From an uncultured Muribaculum sp. (GTDB lineage Bacteria; Bacteroidota; Bacteroidia; Bacteroidales; Muribaculaceae), in the NCBI GenBank assembly GCA_910578785.1, contig CAJTSJ010000016.1, positions 1 to 61,523 on the forward strand: a stretch of DNA of 61,523 bases, in the 5' to 3' direction. Of the stretch, positions 16,427 to 25,430 are shown piece by piece; position 1 is the stretch's first letter, and each line of letters starts with the position of its first letter. Below the pieces are notes generated by a model, which did not search any database, had not been told where the DNA came from, and saw nothing but the letters and a program-made list of their open reading frames with translations. The translations under genes were made by a program, and so were the position numbers.

Positions 16427-18937
16427 CTACTTCTTTGCCGGCACGCGTAGCACTGTGAAGGAGTAAGCCGGAAGCGTCTGCGAGATTTTGCCTGAAACGA
16501 CCTTGGAAGCTGTCTCTTCCGGGCGGGCTTCGGTGTCGTCATAGTTGCCGGTGAGCACCCATCCGCCGATTTCGCCGTCGGTTATGCCGTTGATGTCGCT
16601 AAGGTCGATCATGGTCGATGCGCTTACAGGCAGAAGGTTGGCGATTTTGACGATATAGTCGCCGGTTGCCTCGTCGCGAACTATTGAAGAACCGATTCTG
16701 GCCTTGGCCTTTGAGAGGTCCTTGTCTGAAGCTGTCCATTCGGGGACGTAGGTCTGGGCAGGCACATAGGTGGTTCCGGCGTTCTGGCCGTAGAGCTGCT
16801 GTACGTAGTAGTCGACGGTCGGACGGATTTCGTTGTTGTTGAAGTAGATGAGGTCGGGAGTCCACTGTGTGTGGTTGTCTTTGGCGAGAAGCGGTGCGTA
16901 GGATGTCATTTCGACAACGTCGCCGTTGCGTTCAACCGATGCGAGATACAGGGCTTCGGAAAGCGCAGTCTCGATGGTGCTCTTTCGGTCGGGACGGTGC
17001 GACGCATATTCGCCGAGGTATACCTTGGTGGCATTGCGGCGGTAGTCGTCGTAGTAGTCCTGGTTGTAGATATACCAGCCGGGTGCCACGTAGTAGTGCT
17101 CGTCGACGATGGGTATGTTGAGCTCTTCGGCGAGTTTCCAGCCCTCTTCGTAGTCTGTTCCTTCGTAGAAAGGACCGACCGTGCCTACAACGGTGATTTC
17201 AGGATGAGCCTTCTGTACTGCATCGTAGATCATTTTGAATCGCGGAACGAATACTTCGGTAATCATGTCCTCGTTGCCGATTCCGAGATATTTGAGGTTG
17301 AAAGGTTCGGGATGGCCTGCCTCGGCGCGTTTCGCTCCCCATTTGGTCTTGACGCTTCCGTTGGCATACTCGATGAGGTCGAGCACGTCCTGGATGTATG
17401 CGTCCATCTCTTCCATGGGAACTCCGCACTGCTGTCCGCGGGTGGTCAGGGCATCGTGTGAATGATGTGCCTCTCTGCCTGAATTCTGGCAGGGTACGCC
17501 TGCCGCTAATACGGGCAGAGGTTCAGCGTCGATGTCTTCGCAGAACAGGAAGTATTCGTGGTAGCCGAGACCGCGCGTCTGGTGGTAGCCCCAGAGGTTG
17601 CTGAGCGGCTTGCGGGCTTCGAGCGGGCCGATAGAGCCTTTCCAGTCATATATGTTGTCCACGCCGTTGCCGTGGGCCACGCATCCGCCGGGGAAACGTA
17701 CAAACTGTGGTTTGAGGTCGGCAAGTGTCTGGGCCAGATCCTGGCGCAGACCGTTCTTGCGGCCTTTGAATGTGTTGCGCGGGAAGAGTGAGATCATGTC
17801 GAAGTCGTAAGTGCCGGCATTTTCAGGGGCGATTCTGAGAACCGCGTCCGGACATGCCGTCTGTGCGGTCATAGAGCCTTCGACAGTCTGCCATTGGGGC
17901 GAACCTTTCACGTTGAGCACTGCGCTTCCGACTGCGTTGCCGAGCGTGTCGACGAGGCTTACATTGATTTTAGAGTCGGTGGCCGTGCGGACGCGCATAG
18001 ACAGGTCGTAGGCTTCGTCGGCCTTGACGGGCATTCCGTCGAAACCGCTGTTGACCAGAGCCGTGCCGGGCTTGTCCATCACGATATTGATGTAGTGGGG
18101 ATTGTTGGCGTGGATGGGATTCTCGGTATTGATAGAGTGCTTTCCGTCGCCTTCTACGGTCCATGCTGTCATGGAGTTCCACTTTTCGTCGTTGCCGCGG
18201 TCGGATGGAGTATATTCGAAGTCGCGGTTCTGGACGAGTTCGGCATAAAGTCCGCCGTCGGCGGCATAGTTGATGTCCTCGAAGAAGATGCCCATGAGCT
18301 TGTCGGTGATGGGATATGCCTTGGACGGCTGCGCCTTGATGACGTATGTCGGCGACTGAAGACCGGCAAAGCGGGCTGCATCGTCCTGCATGCGTTCACC
18401 GTAAAGCTTTCCAAGGGAATTACGGTGCTTGGTAAACAGATTCAGGTCTTCTACAAGTATATACGGCACCCGTATAATGTTTCCTTTGACATCTTTTCCG
18501 TTGACCACAAATTCAGAAGATGCATCGCGCATAGCCGAGGATGTCATCTCGTAATGTTGCGGATGCCATTTCTTAAGGTCGGGCGACACCACGGTAGCCA
18601 GTACAGCGCCGGTAGTGTCGGCGATCCATTCGGCTGTCCATGATCCGTCTGCGTTGCGTGACAGTGACGGATTGAACATGGTCTTGTGGCTTCCCCAGGG
18701 TCCGAAGTCGGAGTTTACAAAATTGTATTCGGGTCCGATAAGTTGCCATTCGGCGTCGGGATTGGCTCGCCATGCCAGTCTTAGGCCGGATCTGCCGTCG
18801 GCCATGGAATAGGCAAGCATCTCTACGCTGTCCGTGGGGTTTGCATTGTCGCTTACGCTATTGTTTCCGGGCGATTTGCACTGAACCATTGCTAATGCCG
18901 GCAATAGCATGGCGAAAGTTAGGTGTCTTAGTCTCAT
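16427..18937 (-). CDS. GH51-type alpha-L-arabinofuranosidase, lipoprotein
   Basis: An 836-residue exported glycosidase that releases terminal arabinofuranose from arabinans or arabinoxylans. The start at 18937 gives a lipoprotein signal ending in LAMVQC; the open frame upstream lacks one. Residues about 35-165 look like a partial beta-propeller (MADGRSGLRLAWRANPDAEWQ, SPDLKKWHP). The GH51 part begins near PITDKLMGIFFEDINYA, with a carbohydrate-binding insertion, then the barrel. The catalytic acid/base lies in YLGIGNED, the nucleophile probably in VDEHYY, and a beta-sandwich ends the protein. It is the last gene of a chain with the BNR_4 gene 16 bases upstream, consistent with joint action on arabinose-bearing plant glycans. 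Confidence 0.88.
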   Translation of the reverse strand: MRLRHLTFAMLLPALAMVQCKSPGNNSVSDNANPTDSVEMLAYSMADGRSGLRLAWRANPDAEWQLIGPEYNFVNSDFGPWGSHKTMFNPSLSRNADGSWTAEWIADTTGAVLATVVSPDLKKWHPQHYEMTSSAMRDASSEFVVNGKDVKGNIIRVPYILVEDLNLFTKHRNSLGKLYGERMQDDAARFAGLQSPTYVIKAQPSKAYPITDKLMGIFFEDINYAADGGLYAELVQNRDFEYTPSDRGNDEKWNSMTAWTVEGDGKHSINTENPIHANNPHYINIVMDKPGTALVNSGFDGMPVKADEAYDLSMRVRTATDSKINVSLVDTLGNAVGSAVLNVKGSPQWQTVEGSMTAQTACPDAVLRIAPENAGTYDFDMISLFPRNTFKGRKNGLRQDLAQTLADLKPQFVRFPGGCVAHGNGVDNIYDWKGSIGPLEARKPLSNLWGYHQTRGLGYHEYFLFCEDIDAEPLPVLAAGVPCQNSGREAHHSHDALTTRGQQCGVPMEEMDAYIQDVLDLIEYANGSVKTKWGAKRAEAGHPEPFNLKYLGIGNEDMITEVFVPRFKMIYDAVQKAHPEITVVGTVGPFYEGTDYEEGWKLAEELNIPIVDEHYYVAPGWYIYNQDYYDDYRRNATKVYLGEYASHRPDRKSTIETALSEALYLASVERNGDVVEMTSYAPLLAKDNHTQWTPDLIYFNNNEIRPTVDYYVQQLYGQNAGTTYVPAQTYVPEWTASDKDLSKAKARIGSSIVRDEATGDYIVKIANLLPVSASTMIDLSDINGITDGEIGGWVLTGNYDDTEARPEETASKVVSGKISQTLPAYSFTVLRVPAKK

Positions 18938-18953
18938 TTGGTAATGGGTTGGG

Positions 18954-20294
18954 TTATTGATTAATAGGTTGTTTGCTGATTTCGAGCACGTAGACCGGCT
19001 GCGGTCCATTCTGTACGGTGGTCTCGCCGTCGCCTTGCATTGCAGGCTGTACAAACACGTGCAGTTTGCGGTGCTGTTTCCACAGATCGGTGTCGAGCGA
19101 CGGCTCCCATGCGTCAACCGAGAAATCCGTAAGGTCGGCTATGGCCCATTCGCCGTCGGCTCCGCCCGAAGTGTGGGCAAGTGTGACCTTGCTTCCTCGT
19201 TCGGCATCGCGCATCAGATAATATATCTCGTCGCCGTCGACCACCATGCGTGGACGTGCTATGGGAATCATTTTGGTGCCTCCGCCTGCGAGTGAGAACG
19301 GCTGAGTGCGTTGGCCCACCTGCCGCGACTGCCACTTGTCTCCGTCGTGCCATACGAGCCGGTATTGGGGTACATCGCTGTCGGCGTCGCGCCAGTAGGT
19401 GGCTATATAGGGATTGCCTTCGGCATCGCTGCTCATGCTTGTCTGATTGATCAGTTCTGAATTCTGAGGAATGCGCCATGCATATTCGGCGTTGTCTTGC
19501 GTTATGGGAAGCTGATAGGCGCTTCCGTCCGAGCGCTCCCATGTAACTCCGTTGTCGCGCGAGCGGGCGTAGCACAGGTCGTGGTTTGTCTCTACGAGCC
19601 ATGTCTCGCGCCATACCCACGAGACGTGGATCACGCCTTGTGCGTCGACATAAAGCTGCCAGTAGGCGTTGCGTTCGTCTTCACCGTCGATGAGCACGTC
19701 CTGTACGCGGCTCCAGCTTTTGTCGGCCGGACTGTAGCGGTTCATGACCAGATTGCCCCGGCCGGAAGATCCAGAGCGGTAGGCAAACAGGATGTCTCCC
19801 CCATTGAGGGTATAGAATTCCGGGTAAGTGACGTTGTCTTCGTCTATGCCGGTCATCGGTTCGAGGTCGCCGAGCTCGAGGCTTCCAGGTTCCTTCCCGC
19901 GGCAATACTTCAACGGATGGCCGTGGTGGTCAAACGACATATGCAGATAGCCGTCGCCGTCGACTGTCATGCTGATGACGTTGTGAGCGTCGTTGACATT
20001 GCCCTGATACTGCGTTCTGCTGATGGTCCATACGGAGTCGCTCAGGTTGCGCTTGCCGAGGGTCAGAAATCCGTCGGCGTCGTAGTAGCTTACATACTGG
20101 CGGTCGCCGTGGGTTACGAGCGGACTGTTGCGGAACACGGTTGTATTGACCGAATTGTTGCCCCAGGCGTTGTCGGCCACTTTCACCAGCCTTGATTCGA
20201 TAGCCGGTTCGGCGTTAGCCGACGAGCATCCGGTCACGGCTGAGCAGGCCAGGCCGAGTGCGGCAATCAGTGATAATGTGAGTGGTTTGTTCAT
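18954..20294 (-). CDS. BNR_4 beta-propeller protein; candidate polysaccharide-active enzyme
   Basis: A 446-residue lipoprotein (signal ending in SAVTGC at about residue 23) made of BNR-type blades, for example YYDADGFLTLGKRN, HMSFDHHGHPLKYCRG, ARSRDNGVTWERSDG and PYIATYWRDADSD. The fold matches the BNR_4 family, which includes seven-bladed enzymes such as GH145 rhamnosyl-glucuronidases and PL24/PL25 ulvan lyases. Histidines that such enzymes use are available (H in NDAHNV, SFDHHGH), but I cannot assign the reaction. It starts within the stop codon of rsmD (ATGA overlap) and is followed by the GH51 arabinofuranosidase, which suggests arabinogalactan- or pectin-like substrates. Confidence 0.8.
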   Translation of the reverse strand: MNKPLTLSLIAALGLACSAVTGCSSANAEPAIESRLVKVADNAWGNNSVNTTVFRNSPLVTHGDRQYVSYYDADGFLTLGKRNLSDSVWTISRTQYQGNVNDAHNVISMTVDGDGYLHMSFDHHGHPLKYCRGKEPGSLELGDLEPMTGIDEDNVTYPEFYTLNGGDILFAYRSGSSGRGNLVMNRYSPADKSWSRVQDVLIDGEDERNAYWQLYVDAQGVIHVSWVWRETWLVETNHDLCYARSRDNGVTWERSDGSAYQLPITQDNAEYAWRIPQNSELINQTSMSSDAEGNPYIATYWRDADSDVPQYRLVWHDGDKWQSRQVGQRTQPFSLAGGGTKMIPIARPRMVVDGDEIYYLMRDAERGSKVTLAHTSGGADGEWAIADLTDFSVDAWEPSLDTDLWKQHRKLHVFVQPAMQGDGETTVQNGPQPVYVLEISKQPINQ

Positions 20295-20836
20295 AAGGTG
20301 CTGTTTATTTGGAATATGGAAAAATTGACAGAACCGTAGGCGCGGTGCTCCATGAAATGGGGGAGCGACGAAAAGTCATAGGCCTTGGAGTGCTCTATGA
20401 TGACTATAGTTCCCTCTTTGAGCATATCGCTTCCGAGAATCAGCCCCGGAACCTCGCCGAAGTTGGGGAGGTCGTAGGGTGGGTCGGCGAAAATGATGTC
20501 GAATTTGCGGTCGCACGTCTCTACGAATTTAAACACGTCGCCCTTGACCAGATTCAGGTTGTTGACATTGAGCTGTTGCGCTACTGTCTTTATGAACCGG
20601 AACTGGGTCGCGGCCTTCTCGACTGCAGTGACTGACCGGCATTCTCTCGACAGGAATTCGAAACTGATGGCTCCGGTACCGGCGAAGAGGTCGAGAGCAT
20701 CGCATCCGTCGAGATCAATCATGTTGTCAATCACGTTGAATATGTTTTCCCGCGCAAAGTCCGTGGTCGGGCGTGCCGAGATATTTGTGGGGACGCTGAA
20801 ACGTCGGCGTCCGTATTTTCCTCTTATGATTCGCAT
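20291..20836 (-). CDS. rsmD: 16S rRNA (guanine966-N2)-methyltransferase RsmD
   Basis: A 181-residue Rossmann methyltransferase that methylates G966 of 16S rRNA. It begins MRIIRGKYGRR, as RsmD proteins do, carries the SAM-binding loop ALDLFAGTGAISFE and the catalytic FADPPYDLP motif, and has the normal family length. Its first 13 bases overlap the end of the DUF3822 gene and its stop overlaps the start of the BNR_4 gene, so it sits inside a tightly packed operon. The DUF3822-rsmD pairing is typical of Bacteroidetes. Confidence 0.95.
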   Translation of the reverse strand: MRIIRGKYGRRRFSVPTNISARPTTDFARENIFNVIDNMIDLDGCDALDLFAGTGAISFEFLSRECRSVTAVEKAATQFRFIKTVAQQLNVNNLNLVKGDVFKFVETCDRKFDIIFADPPYDLPNFGEVPGLILGSDMLKEGTIVIIEHSKAYDFSSLPHFMEHRAYGSVNFSIFQINSTL

Positions 20837-21666
20837 ATAATTAACAGTGTTAAGTCAAACGGTGCTTCCATGGCCGCCGCGCCTGCACGTATCAGCTGGG
20901 CCGGCATCACGAGCGGCATTACGTAGCCAAGGTAGGACCTTAGTGTCGGGGTTATAGTCTCGCGCAATGACGCTTCGCCTGACAGAAACAGTTCTCCAGA
21001 AGTCTGGTCAATGCCGAGCGACGAGCGGGTTGCCATTATATAGTATATGGCGTCCATAGGGTCGTCATATCTGAATGTGTTGAGCAATGAGAGCCCCTCG
21101 TCGCCGAATATGGCTATGTCAAGACGGTCGTCGTGAAGGTTGACATACATTTTGCCGGCGGTTCCGAGCGTGGATGCCGTGATGTAATATTGTGCCAGCA
21201 CGGCAAGCGAATGGGTTATCGTCGGATTGTTGAAGGTGCGTCTGATGAAATTTATCAGATCTCTGTCGTCATTGGCGATTATTGTGGCTCCTGATCCTTG
21301 GACTGGAGCCTCGAATGTGGCTGAGTTTTCCGAGTCGGCATCGGCTATGGATGCGTTGACCACCGCTTCACTGAATTCCATGCCGGATTTCACTATATCG
21401 TCAGGCACGGCGACGAAGTCTGTCGAATGAAGCACTACGTCGACTTTTGCGAAGTCGGAGAGCAGGACCGGATTGTTGTAGATGATTTCTTCCAGAGCCT
21501 TTGTGGCCGATCCGAGACTCATGTCAAGCTGAAAGCGGGCATAGACCGGGGCATCGGCTATAGAGTCCTTAATCAGGACATGAAGCGTCCCTCGGTCGAG
21601 GCTCAGGCCTAACCGTGAGCGTTGAGGTGATTTTACGGTCTCTTTGTCCAGGGTCGAAACGGGCAT
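20824..21666 (-). CDS. DUF3822 family protein
   Basis: A 280-residue protein of the Bacteroidetes DUF3822 family, an actin/Hsp70-like ATPase-fold protein of unknown role usually found next to rsmD. Visible features are RLGLSLDRGTLHVLI near the N-terminus, the segment KMYVNLHDDRLDIAIFGDEGLSL in the second half, and LFLSGEASLRETITP near the C-terminus, which resembles the ADENOSINE-type glycine loop of that superfamily (LSG). There is no signal peptide, so it is cytoplasmic. It is coupled to rsmD by a 13-base overlap and begins 8 bases after the GH5-like gene. Confidence 0.85.
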   Translation of the reverse strand: MPVSTLDKETVKSPQRSRLGLSLDRGTLHVLIKDSIADAPVYARFQLDMSLGSATKALEEIIYNNPVLLSDFAKVDVVLHSTDFVAVPDDIVKSGMEFSEAVVNASIADADSENSATFEAPVQGSGATIIANDDRDLINFIRRTFNNPTITHSLAVLAQYYITASTLGTAGKMYVNLHDDRLDIAIFGDEGLSLLNTFRYDDPMDAIYYIMATRSSLGIDQTSGELFLSGEASLRETITPTLRSYLGYVMPLVMPAQLIRAGAAAMEAPFDLTLLIICES

Positions 21667-21674
21667 GATTCAGA

Positions 21675-22910
21675 TTATAATATTTGGCATTTCTCTTCAA
21701 GTATCTTGGCCAGACTGTAGGCATAGGCACGTATGGCGCGGATGTCTCTTTCAGAATCGGGCTGGGCTTTCCACTCAAGAATCTTGACAGTGGGCATCTC
21801 GTCCATTGACACCATCTGGGCTCCTTCGAGCAGATTGGCGCATATCTCCATCTGTTCGAGCAGATTGTCGGTCGACGAGCGTTCGGCATAGAATACGGAA
21901 ATCTTGTCGGTCAGGGCATTGCGTAGGTTCTTGAGGGCATTACGGGCATAGCCTTCCTTGTCGGGATTATAAATAATCCGTGAGTCGGCGTCGCGGTTCT
22001 GGTAGAAACCCATGAGTGCCGATATGATGGCCGGGTCGCGAACTGTACCGTCGGGATATACAAGACCGTGGATGTCGCCCCAATATCCACCGGCAATGAG
22101 GTTGAACAGGTAGAATCCGGCTCCGTTCTTTTCGCATATCTCCAGCGCCATATCATATGGATTTGAACGGGCTATGCATCCCATCTCGCTGTTGATAAAC
22201 GGCTTGTTGCCGTTTTTGGCGGATATGGCCTTGGCAGTGTCGTAACTTTTCTGCACACGGTCGCGGGTCTCGAGGTAGTCGTGGAACGACAGTACGTCGA
22301 CCACATCGGCCACATGTTCCAGATATATAGGAAACATGACTCCGACTGTAGTGGCATTTTTCGAATCCTGTTTCTTAACATACTTGCAGTAGTGGCGAAC
22401 GAAGTCCCACAGCTTTTTCTCGCGTCCGGGACGCTCCTCCTTTGTCGCCTGCCCTATATAATCGTTGCACATAGGTTCGTTCATGATGTCCCACATCAGC
22501 AGCCCGGGCTCATCTTTCAGTGCCCCTATCACTGCATCTACATAGGCGTCGCCCTGTTTCCTGAATTCAGGCTCAAGGATGGCGGGGTCCATCATGTTGC
22601 CGTTGAACAGAATCGGCATCGTCGTGATTCCGAATTTGTCGTAGCTCGTGCGTATATAGTTTTTCAGATTGTCGAGGTATTCCTTGGGGTTGCGCTGGTA
22701 GGCCTGGTACGACAGCCAGATTCTGGTGCTGTTGAGGTTAAGCCGTTTGGCATAGCCCAGTTCTTTTTCAAGCCGGGCCTGGTCTTGTGTCGGGCCGTGG
22801 CACACACCGCGTATGTGCGAATAGTCATTTTGCGGCTCAAGAGCCAATATGGACGATGCGCCTAACAGTAATGCGCATACCGCTGCAGATAGATGATTGG
22901 TCAGTTTCAT
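21675..22910 (-). CDS. GH5-like (clan GH-A) exported glycoside hydrolase
   Basis: A 411-residue TIM-barrel hydrolase with a cleaved signal peptide (about residues 1-24, ending ILALEPQ). The acid/base sits in MWDIMNEP (N144-E145) at the end of strand 4 and the likely nucleophile in FINSEMG (E242), the spacing expected for clan GH-A. The HDYLETRD segment before the nucleophile and YWGDIHGLVYPDG late in the protein complete the barrel. Specificity (glucan, mannan or xylan) cannot be read. The C-terminal 90 residues after the barrel are helical. It is separated by 8 bases from DUF3822 and 65 bases from the lipoprotein upstream. Confidence 0.82.
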   Translation of the reverse strand: MKLTNHLSAAVCALLLGASSILALEPQNDYSHIRGVCHGPTQDQARLEKELGYAKRLNLNSTRIWLSYQAYQRNPKEYLDNLKNYIRTSYDKFGITTMPILFNGNMMDPAILEPEFRKQGDAYVDAVIGALKDEPGLLMWDIMNEPMCNDYIGQATKEERPGREKKLWDFVRHYCKYVKKQDSKNATTVGVMFPIYLEHVADVVDVLSFHDYLETRDRVQKSYDTAKAISAKNGNKPFINSEMGCIARSNPYDMALEICEKNGAGFYLFNLIAGGYWGDIHGLVYPDGTVRDPAIISALMGFYQNRDADSRIIYNPDKEGYARNALKNLRNALTDKISVFYAERSSTDNLLEQMEICANLLEGAQMVSMDEMPTVKILEWKAQPDSERDIRAIRAYAYSLAKILEEKCQIL

Positions 22911-22975
22911 ATTGGTGTCTTTTTGTGGGTAGAGATTTTATTGGGTATGAGGGAACACAATCTTGGCCTTCGTTA

Positions 22976-25102
22976 TCAGCGACGTCGGTTGTTGAGATTG
23001 TTGATATAGTTGTAGTCGCCTACGTTGCTCGTTCCGTTGCGGTTGCCGGGTCCGAAGAAGTTTTGGTCATAACCGTAGTCTTCCTCTTCGTCATATTCCT
23101 CGTCCTCCTCTTCGTCGCGTACATACGATCCGTCGGGATTGCGGCGGCGTTTCTTCTTTTCTTTAGGTTTGTTCTTGACAAGTTCCTTCGGCTTCTGCAG
23201 GTCAACTGCCGTTTCATAGATGTTCCACGACTGCTCTACATCCCAGTTCTTCTTAAGAGTGAGCTTCTTGGGGAAGTAGAACACCTCTTCCGGCTGTATG
23301 TTTTCGAGCAGATTGCCGGTGTCATATTTGCCGTTGCCGTTGCGGTCTATATATAGTCGGGCATATATGTCGCCTGGCTGTAGATACGGGAATTCGGCCA
23401 CGCCGCCTACGAGCGGTGCGCTCATGACCGGTTTGTCGTCTTTGCCGATGATTTCCACAACGGCAGAGTCGGTCACTCCGGTCACGTTGAGGAACAGGGC
23501 GGAGTAGTCTTCAAGCGCCTTTGTGGTGAATTCGAATGTCAGAGGTCTGTTCCATTCATTGTATATGCCTACGAGGGCTGCCGAGTCGATGGAAAGCTTG
23601 TACTTCGTGCCGGGTTCCCACTTATAGTCCATACGGTATTTAAGCAGTCCCAGTCCGAGTGAGTCGTCGAGCACGAGTGTGGGTGCAGTGATGGTGTCCC
23701 ACAGGGTGTCGCGCATCATCTCGAAGTGTATGCCGCTCTGCTTTATGGAGTCGAGCGGCTGGTCGACGGTGAATGTCAGAGGCAGATATATCTCTTGTGC
23801 GCTTCCGCCTTTTGACTGGAAGTTGATGAATGTAAGGTCGGGTCCTATAAGAGAGTCGAGCATCAGGGTGTCGCGCAACAATGGATTCAAATACAGGGTG
23901 TCTTCGCGCAATGTGTCGGGTAGGAGCGACTGGGCCATTTGCAGACGGCGTTTCTGTTTGGCTTCCACTTTGGCCTTCAGTTGCTTCTTAAGATCCTTCT
24001 TGCTTACGTGCGGAGCCTTGTATATGGCTCTGACTGTATCGTCGCCCCAGGTCAGCATCTGGGCGGTATCGGTGCGCAGATAGTGCATGGCCAGTAGCAG
24101 TGTGTCTTGGGCCAGTAGCGTGGTGTCTGTGATGAAGTATTCCAGAGTGTCGCGTGTCGGGTTGGAATTGAGCTTTGCCCACTCCTTTATGTTCTTGCCT
24201 GCAAGCGGGCCGTTGGCCACGGTGATTTCCGGCAAGGTGTCGGACGGTGCGCCCATATTGATGAGCAGACGACGCTGTGTGGGACGTGAATAATCCTTGA
24301 GGTATTGGGCTTTGTAGCCTTCGTTGAACCATGTCAGCAAAATGTCGTCGGGAGTGTAGAAGCGCATCGTGCGGAATATTACGGAGTCCTGCCCCAATGC
24401 ATTCGTTACGGTGTCGGCCACTACCGAGTCGCGTATAGCCGGCTTTATGGTCATGTCGTAGAAAGCTATGTCTTCGGTGCGGTCCCAGTGGTAGTCGCGG
24501 TTGAGGTCGTTTAGCGCGAATATACGGTATTCGCCTGGCTTTAGTCCGCGTATGGTGAACTGTCCGAGCTGATTGGTCTTGGCTATGCGTTCCATCGGGA
24601 GGGTGGTGATGGCGGTATCCGACAGATTGCTGTATACGCCGACAAGCATGCCCTGCGCCGGTTCGAGGTTGGAGGCTTCGAATACCATGCCCGATATGCG
24701 CATGGAGTCAATGGAGTCGCCTGTCGAGAAGTCTATGGCAAACCCGTCGAGCACATTGCTTTCGTTCAGGTCGCGTATGGCGTCGGAAAAGTCGACGGTA
24801 TATGTAGTGTTGGGCAAAAGCGTGTCGCGAATTTCCACCGACACACGGCGTCCGTTGGCGGTTATCGACGGCATTGTTTTCTGTGCCGGAGACACGACCA
24901 CCTTGTTCATTACATCCTCGACCTGGACATTTTCGTCAAATTCGATGGATATGCGGTTGCGGTTAACGTTTTTTTCGCCGATAGCGGGATTGCTTCTGAC
25001 GAATTTGGGAGGATCATAGTCGTATTCACCACCGCCGGGTCGGCCAATGGAGGCGCATGCGGCTAATATAAAAAGAGCCACTACCCCCAATAACAGGCGC
25101 AT
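22976..25102 (-). CDS. Ig-like (Big_5) domain lipoprotein
   Basis: A 708-residue surface lipoprotein common in Bacteroidetes. The signal MRLLLGVVALFILAAC is followed by ASIGRPGGGEYDYDPPKFVRSNP, the classic start of this family, and a bacterial Ig-like domain (about 30-130, with FDENVQVEDV and LLPNTTYTVDF). Carboxypeptidase-like sandwich domains follow (GQFTIRGLKPGEYRIFALNDLNRD). The C-terminus is low-complexity: lysine-rich, then acidic (DEEEDEEYDEEEDYGYDQN), then asparagine-rich. I prefer the ATG at 25102 over 25126 because a -7 box at 25132-25139 would leave no leader for the earlier start. The role is unknown; it heads the operon that contains rsmD. Confidence 0.85.
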   Translation of the reverse strand: MRLLLGVVALFILAACASIGRPGGGEYDYDPPKFVRSNPAIGEKNVNRNRISIEFDENVQVEDVMNKVVVSPAQKTMPSITANGRRVSVEIRDTLLPNTTYTVDFSDAIRDLNESNVLDGFAIDFSTGDSIDSMRISGMVFEASNLEPAQGMLVGVYSNLSDTAITTLPMERIAKTNQLGQFTIRGLKPGEYRIFALNDLNRDYHWDRTEDIAFYDMTIKPAIRDSVVADTVTNALGQDSVIFRTMRFYTPDDILLTWFNEGYKAQYLKDYSRPTQRRLLINMGAPSDTLPEITVANGPLAGKNIKEWAKLNSNPTRDTLEYFITDTTLLAQDTLLLAMHYLRTDTAQMLTWGDDTVRAIYKAPHVSKKDLKKQLKAKVEAKQKRRLQMAQSLLPDTLREDTLYLNPLLRDTLMLDSLIGPDLTFINFQSKGGSAQEIYLPLTFTVDQPLDSIKQSGIHFEMMRDTLWDTITAPTLVLDDSLGLGLLKYRMDYKWEPGTKYKLSIDSAALVGIYNEWNRPLTFEFTTKALEDYSALFLNVTGVTDSAVVEIIGKDDKPVMSAPLVGGVAEFPYLQPGDIYARLYIDRNGNGKYDTGNLLENIQPEEVFYFPKKLTLKKNWDVEQSWNIYETAVDLQKPKELVKNKPKEKKKRRRNPDGSYVRDEEEDEEYDEEEDYGYDQNFFGPGNRNGTSNVGDYNYINNLNNRRR

Positions 25103-25131
25103 ATATTTACCGTCATTACCTTTCATAAAGA

Positions 25132-25139
25132 CAAAGGTA
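25132..25139 (-). promoter_or_regulatory. -7 promoter box of the Ig-like lipoprotein operon
   Basis: TACCTTTG on the minus strand fits TAnnTTTG; no clear -33 TTTG is seen. Transcription would start near 25126, supporting the ATG at 25102 as the true start. Confidence 0.5.
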
Positions 25140-25180
25140 AGAATTTTGAGTGTATTTCATCTGAAATTTTGTCTTTTTTA

Positions 25181-25212
25181 GTTGATAATTCACAAAAAAA
25201 GCATTAACTTTG
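25181..25212 (+). promoter_or_regulatory. Promoter of tRNA-Pro
   Basis: GTTG (25181-25184), 20 bases, then TAACTTTG (25205-25212), which ends 17 bases before the mature tRNA. Confidence 0.75.
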
Positions 25213-25229
25213 CCCTCGCAAATCGCGCT

Positions 25230-25305
25230 CGGGGTGTAGCACAGTTGGCAGCGCGCCACGTTCGGGACGTGGAGGTCGGAAGTTCGAGTCTTCTCACCCC
25301 GACCA
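25230..25305 (+). tRNA. tRNA-Pro, anticodon CGG
   Basis: A complete 76-base cloverleaf including an encoded CCA (25303-25305). The acceptor arms are CGGGGTG (25230-25236) and CACCCCG (25295-25301). The anticodon stem CCACG/CGTGG encloses the loop TTCGGGA, giving anticodon CGG for codon CCG. The T arm has GGAAG-TTCGAGT-CTTCT. It has its own promoter and terminator. Confidence 0.97.
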
Positions 25306-25315
25306 ACTGAATTTT

Positions 25316-25350
25316 AAAGGACGTAAGCTAAACAGCTCACGTCCTTTTTT
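25316..25350 (+). terminator. Terminator of tRNA-Pro
   Basis: AAGGACGT-A-AGCT pairs with AGCT-C-ACGTCCTT around an AAAC loop and runs directly into TTTTTT. Confidence 0.9.
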
Positions 25351-25430
25351 ATAAAGTGTTTGACGGAAAGACATTATGGGTATATCCTATGCTTGTATTT
25401 CGTGTCGTTGTTTTGCCTCTTGGCAGTGGT

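Noticed and set aside
17894..18643. 249-codon open frame antisense to the GH51 gene
   Set aside because: It lies wholly within a well-supported gene; the translation has no family pattern.
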